Source of the DNA: Methanobacteriota archaeon | Lineage (GTDB): Archaea; Thermoplasmatota; Poseidoniia; MGIII; CG-Epi1 | Assembly (NCBI GenBank): GCA_014240055.1 | Contig: JAAZXP010000021.1 | Coordinates: forward strand, 1 to 17,898 | Direction: 5' to 3' | DNA: 17,898 nucleotides | Shown: positions 14,697 to 17,898 of the stretch, piece after piece | Numbering within the stretch: the first letter of the stretch is position 1 | Layout: every line of letters starts with the position of its first letter | Made by a program: the position numbers and the translations under genes | The notes under the pieces: generated by a model | Told to the model about the DNA's origin: nothing | The model's database searches: none | The model's input: the letters and a program-made list of their open reading frames with translations, nothing else

Positions 14697-15428
14697 TTGA
14701 TAACTTATTCTAGTTCTGAACAAGATTTGGCATTGCCAACAGAACCTGAAGAATTGAGTGAGATATTGGAGAAACATAGTAATTCTGAAATTAAAATTGA
14801 TTTGAATCGGGAAAGCATAGATTTGTCTTTACTGAGGGCTGCCAGTATATTACAAGCTAATTTACGTATTCAGAAAAGTTTGACTCCAGATAAAAATTTA
14901 GTTCAAGCTATTGAGGCTCTGGATGAAGCTCACACAACTATCAATTTAGTTTCTGAAAGATACATAACTTGGTATTCCCAAATAACTGGAAGTCCAAGAA
15001 TGAATTTAGAAAAATTGTTACAAAAACAGGATTTACCTTCTAAGTTAAATGAGTTAAAGTCATTCATTAATTCAACTCAAGACTTAGTATTATCTTTATC
15101 TAATTATTTGGATTCAGAAGCTCCTAAAGTATTCCCTGGACTGGTAGAAATATTAGGCGCTCAGTTAGCAGTTAGGATGGTAGCTTCAGCTGGCGATTTA
15201 TCGAAGTTAGCACGTATGCCTTCATCGACGATTCAGCTACTTGGCGCTGAAAAAGCTCTTTTCCGTCATATGTCCGACGGAAGTCCACCTCCAAAGCATG
15301 GTTTTCTTTACCAGCATCCTACAATAAAAAAATCGAATTTTAAGAATAAGGGCCGTAATTCAAGGAAATTGGCAGCTAAAGTGGCTATAGCTTCTAAATT
15401 GGATTATTTTGGAGAAAGAAATGGATAA
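14697..15428 (+). CDS. Nop5/Nop56-family C/D-box RNP protein, short form
   Basis: 243 residues. A coiled-coil helix at ~68-95 (AIEALDEAHTTINLVSERY) and the NOP domain at ~148-238 match archaeal Nop5. The NOP domain includes LVEILGAQLAVR, LARMPSSTIQLLGAEKALFRH (172-191) and PPPKHGFLYQHP. Known Nop5 bridges L7Ae-bound C/D guide RNA to the methyltransferase fibrillarin for 2'-O-methylation of rRNA and tRNA. Here the part before the coiled coil is only about 65 residues, versus roughly 120 in the Nop5 proteins I recall. The usual Lys-rich tail after the NOP domain is missing too. The N-terminal fibrillarin-binding domain is therefore reduced or lost. TTG 14697 with AGGAG upstream decides the start. 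It overlaps the DUF368 gene by eight bases. Fibrillarin is not adjacent. Confidence 0.85.
   Translation: MITYSSSEQDLALPTEPEELSEILEKHSNSEIKIDLNRESIDLSLLRAASILQANLRIQKSLTPDKNLVQAIEALDEAHTTINLVSERYITWYSQITGSPRMNLEKLLQKQDLPSKLNELKSFINSTQDLVLSLSNYLDSEAPKVFPGLVEILGAQLAVRMVASAGDLSKLARMPSSTIQLLGAEKALFRHMSDGSPPPKHGFLYQHPTIKKSNFKNKGRNSRKLAAKVAIASKLDYFGERNG
15411..15414 (+). promoter_or_regulatory. Shine-Dalgarno site of the DUF368 gene
   Basis: GGAG sits six bases before ATG 15421. It overlaps the alternative TTG at 15409, so ATG 15421 is the better start. Confidence 0.5.
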
Positions 15429-16341
15429 GAAGATAATTCAAAAACCTAATTTCCGAACATTTAGTCACGGTTTGTTAATGGGTATTGCAGATTCAGTACC
15501 TGGAGTCAGTGGAGGTACAATTGCTTTGATTATTGGTATATATTATAAATTGATTGAATCATTAACTGTTTTCCTTAATTTCTTTAAGGATGGTTTTCCT
15601 TCAAAATCTTTAAATAATTTTTTATCATCTTTTTTTTTTCTTTTACCATTGGGTTTAGGAATTATTTGTTCATATTATTTAGTTACTAAGATATTAGTTG
15701 GCCCTGATGATGATCCTGGACTAATTAGGCAAGCTTCGACAGCTCCCTATGTTTATGCGTTTTTTTTTGGACTAGTTCTTGTTAGTATTAAGGAACCTTG
15801 GGGTAAAATCGTTTCTCCATCATTTGAGAATTACATGCTTTTATTTTTAGGGTCCTTCTTAATTTACTTCTATACTACGCTTTCTATAAGTTATAGTGAT
15901 AGTAATATTTTACTAGTGATGTGTGGAGCTTTGGCCCTAACTGCAATGCTTTTACCAGGAATAAGTGGGGCTTTGGTTCTTTTAGCATTAGGACAGTATA
16001 CGCGCATAGCAAATTCAGTTCATGAGTTTAACTTGGAACCATTACTTTTTTTCCTATTTGGAGGGATATTAGGTTTGGTTACCTTTGTTCCTTTAATGAA
16101 TTTTTTTCTCAAGCGCCATAGTGAATATACACTGTCTGTTTTAGCCGGGCTTATGCTTGGTTCATTGATAACTTTGTGGCCTTGGAAAGAGAGTTATGAC
16201 GGTGAAGGCCTATCTCCAAATTTAGGTTTTGGACAAATTTTTGACATTTACGGTCCTTTAGAATTGATTATTACCATACTTCTCTTTAGTTTAGGAATGT
16301 CTTCATCTTTTGTATTAAAACGTTATTTATCTGAGGATTGA
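15421..16341 (+). CDS. DUF368 family membrane protein (PopT-type polyprenyl-phosphate translocase)
   Basis: 306 residues with about eight to ten membrane segments. The family signature is present twice: near residue 25 (MGIADSVPGVSGGTIALIIG) and again around residue 180 (MLLPGISGALVLLALGQY). This internal pseudo-repeat is typical of DUF368. Bacterial members (PopT) return undecaprenyl phosphate from the outer to the inner membrane face for reuse. In an archaeon the likely cargo is dolichol-type phosphate for glycan assembly, which is inference. The poly-T run at 15630-15639 is within the frame and encodes Phe, so it does not break the gene. ATG 15421 is chosen from the GGAG six bases upstream. 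It overlaps the end of the Nop5-like gene by eight bases and is the last gene of the unit that starts with the surface protein. Confidence 0.85.
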   Translation: MDKKIIQKPNFRTFSHGLLMGIADSVPGVSGGTIALIIGIYYKLIESLTVFLNFFKDGFPSKSLNNFLSSFFFLLPLGLGIICSYYLVTKILVGPDDDPGLIRQASTAPYVYAFFFGLVLVSIKEPWGKIVSPSFENYMLLFLGSFLIYFYTTLSISYSDSNILLVMCGALALTAMLLPGISGALVLLALGQYTRIANSVHEFNLEPLLFFLFGGILGLVTFVPLMNFFLKRHSEYTLSVLAGLMLGSLITLWPWKESYDGEGLSPNLGFGQIFDIYGPLELIITILLFSLGMSSSFVLKRYLSED

Positions 16342-16360
16342 GCTTAACTTAGTGTAAGAG

Positions 16361-16369
16361 CTTTTAAGA
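16361..16369 (+). promoter_or_regulatory. TATA element of trkA
   Basis: CTTTTAAGA lies 24-32 bases before ATG 16393, in the 51-base gap after DUF368. A leaderless start at 16393 (MRVLIAGAGEVG) agrees with the usual TrkA N-terminus. ATG 16384 is the alternative. Confidence 0.45.
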
Positions 16370-16392
16370 AACCCCTCCTGTGAATGCAATAT

Positions 16393-17757
16393 ATGCGGGT
16401 ACTGATTGCTGGTGCTGGAGAAGTTGGATTTCGTGTTGCACGTGATTTAGTCTATAGAGGTCATGAAGTAACAGTAGTAGATTCAAATTTGTCTGCAGTA
16501 AAAAGAGCCCAAACTCTAGATGCTCAAGTTTTCAGGGGAAGTGCAGCCTCAGCTAAATTATTGTTTGAGGAAGCTTCTTTGGAAAAAGCAGATTTATTCA
16601 TTGCCGTAACTGGAAATGATATAGTCAACATTACAGGTTGTTCTATTGCTAAAAAAGCAGGATGTAAGACTATTGCTCGCATTAATAATCCTGATTTAAC
16701 GGACATGCCTGAAGGTCATGAAATTCAACAATTATTTGGTATAGATGCCTATGTGTCACCAGATGAATTGGCCATGCACCGAATTTGGCAAATATTGTCA
16801 AGACCGGCTCTTACGCGTTTAGAACACTTTTCAGTAGGTAAGCTTAGAATCCTTGAAGTTAGGTTAAGTGATAGCTCACCGTCAATCGGCAGACCACTTG
16901 GAAATATTAATTTACCCCCTCACTGTCGTATTGTTTTGATAGCTCGTGAAGAAGGTGTCATCATTCCAAAGGACAATGATACTTTAATGCCTAGAGATAG
17001 AATTTTGATCTTGTTAAGCGAATATAGTGAATTAGATGATTTATCTGATGCCTTAGGAATACCAAAAGAAATAACTGATGAAAGGAATATTAAACGTATT
17101 ATGATAGCTGGAACAAGCAGGATTGCAATACGTTTGGCCGAACAAGTTTCTAAGAGATATAAAGATGTAGAAATTTATATTGCAGAACCAGATAAAGAAA
17201 TGGCAGATTCAGCAAGTTCACAATTACCTGAAAATGTTCGGGTTTTGGTTGGATCTTCTACAGATAGGCATTTTTTAAGAGAAGAAGGTATTAGGTATGA
17301 AGATCTTTTTGTTGCTGCAACAGATAGAGAGGATTTGAATGTTTTAAGTTGTCTGTTAGCTAAGAAAGAAGGGGCAAAGCGTACTGTAGCATTAGTTTAC
17401 CAAACAGAGCTAGAATACGTTGTCCAAGATACTGGTATTGATACATTAATAAATCCCAAAAGAGTCACTGTAAATGCTATAGTTAATAGAGCGACATCAA
17501 CAGATGAAATTGAAGGTATGGAGGAATTAGAGGGAGGGGATGCTTCTGTACGTGAATTCCTTATTAAAAACAAAAATGGTAAGACTGGAAAGAAGTTATC
17601 AAGTCTAAACTTACCTGAAGATACCTTAATTGCCATGATTAATAGAGATGGAGAAGCCATATTCCCAGATACAGATTCAGTTTTAGAGGAAAAAGATCAT
17701 GTCTTAGTTTTCACTCTTAAGAATAAACTTCCAGAGGTGGAAAACTTTTTCCATTAA
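16393..17757 (+). CDS. trkA: Trk potassium uptake regulator, two-domain RCK protein
   Basis: 454 residues. The protein has two NAD-binding RCK_N Rossmann domains, each followed by an RCK_C domain. The first, with LIAGAGEVGFRVA, has a complete GxGxxG and an acidic VVDSN after beta-2. An RCK_C follows around ~140-220. The second Rossmann domain starts at IMIAGTSRIAIRLA near 235. Its glycine motif is degenerate, so it may not bind nucleotide in the same way. A final RCK_C ends in DHVLVF. TrkA gates the TrkH K+ channel in response to NAD(H) and ATP. ATG 16393 is preferred on TATA spacing and on the usual MRVLIAGAGEVG start. The trkH gene begins three bases after the stop, so the two form an operon. 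Confidence 0.93.
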   Translation: MRVLIAGAGEVGFRVARDLVYRGHEVTVVDSNLSAVKRAQTLDAQVFRGSAASAKLLFEEASLEKADLFIAVTGNDIVNITGCSIAKKAGCKTIARINNPDLTDMPEGHEIQQLFGIDAYVSPDELAMHRIWQILSRPALTRLEHFSVGKLRILEVRLSDSSPSIGRPLGNINLPPHCRIVLIAREEGVIIPKDNDTLMPRDRILILLSEYSELDDLSDALGIPKEITDERNIKRIMIAGTSRIAIRLAEQVSKRYKDVEIYIAEPDKEMADSASSQLPENVRVLVGSSTDRHFLREEGIRYEDLFVAATDREDLNVLSCLLAKKEGAKRTVALVYQTELEYVVQDTGIDTLINPKRVTVNAIVNRATSTDEIEGMEELEGGDASVREFLIKNKNGKTGKKLSSLNLPEDTLIAMINRDGEAIFPDTDSVLEEKDHVLVFTLKNKLPEVENFFH

Positions 17758-17760
17758 TTG

Positions 17761-17898
17761 ATGAGATTAAAACTCATTCTTAGCTTAACTGGTACCATTT
17801 TAGGTTTTTTTGGTCTTAATTTTCTTTTTCCAATAATAGTTGGTTTATATCTTGGAGAAGAATATTTAGACATATTTTGGATGTTTGGCCTTCCAATG
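17761..17898 (+). CDS. trkH: Trk potassium transporter subunit, N-terminal fragment cut by the window edge
   Basis: The frame is open from ATG 17761 to the window end, 46 codons. It starts MRLKLILSLTGTILGFFGL, a hydrophobic first helix like the N-terminus of TrkH/KtrB channels. The call rests mainly on the adjacent trkA three bases upstream and on the predicted membrane segment at ~5-30. The rest of the gene lies outside the window. A TTG at 17758 is in frame and would add one residue. Confidence 0.65.
   Translation, partial: MRLKLILSLTGTILGFFGLNFLFPIIVGLYLGEEYLDIFWMFGLPM

Noticed and set aside
15630..15639. Ten-T run in the DUF368 gene as a possible frameshift or slippage site
   Set aside because: The frame is continuous on both sides and encodes a Phe-rich membrane helix, so no break is needed.
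16342..16392. Possible intrinsic terminator after DUF368
   Set aside because: No GC-rich hairpin is followed by a T run. The visible element fits a TATA box for trkA better.
1..17898. CRISPR arrays, insertion sequences, prophage or toxin-antitoxin genes
   Set aside because: No regularly spaced repeats, terminal inverted repeats, transposase/integrase motifs or paired small toxin genes were seen.

Overview
The window looks like AT-rich, gene-dense archaeal DNA, most likely from a marine Thermoplasmatota relative (Marine Group II/Poseidoniales or Marine Group III). The archaeal assignment rests on three things. There is a GatE-type Glu-tRNA(Gln) amidotransferase subunit and a Nop5/Nop56-family C/D-box RNP protein. 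There is a GlmU-like sugar-phosphate enzyme of the archaeal kind. Several genes also have TATA boxes 20-30 bases before the start codon, as in leaderless archaeal transcripts. The finer placement is inference from gene content and base composition. No rRNA, tRNA, CRISPR, insertion sequence or phage gene was seen, and no gap between genes exceeds 90 bases.

Layout. (1) 1-2492: the 3' part of a class III aminotransferase (+) runs tail-to-tail into a histidine ammonia-lyase-like gene (-). The lyase has Cys instead of Ser in its cofactor-forming tripeptide. (2) 2567-5420: two consecutive TPR-repeat proteins (+) start from a promoter divergent to hutH. (3) 10827-5413 (-): a tightly packed five-gene transcription unit. 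In order it holds a small SecB-like protein, a zinc-ribbon membrane protein, GatE, a GlmU-like nucleotidyltransferase/acetyltransferase and a GT4 glycosyltransferase. Junctions are 0 nt, 17 nt, 4-nt overlap and 1-nt overlap. (4) 10912-11708 (+): a small lipoprotein overlapping a two-TM coiled-coil protein. (5) 11742-16341 (+): a 978-residue secreted surface protein with about eight beta-sandwich repeats and a C-terminal sorting-like tail, then a short Nop5-like protein, then a DUF368/PopT-type polyprenyl-phosphate translocase. (6) 16393-17898 (+): TrkA and the start of TrkH, a potassium uptake pair.

How the genes fit together. The GlmU-like enzyme (UDP-GlcNAc type product), the GT4 glycosyltransferase, the predicted lipid-carrier recycler (DUF368) and the large repeat surface protein suggest a cell-surface glycan and protein theme. 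GatE (tRNA-Gln amidation) and Nop5 (RNA modification) are housekeeping information genes embedded in these units. The most notable points are the natural Ala-Cys-Gly MIO tripeptide in the ammonia-lyase, the shortened N-terminus of the Nop5-like protein, the variant sorting tail on the surface protein, and start codons (GTG/TTG/ATG) that can be chosen from TATA spacing or Shine-Dalgarno sites.
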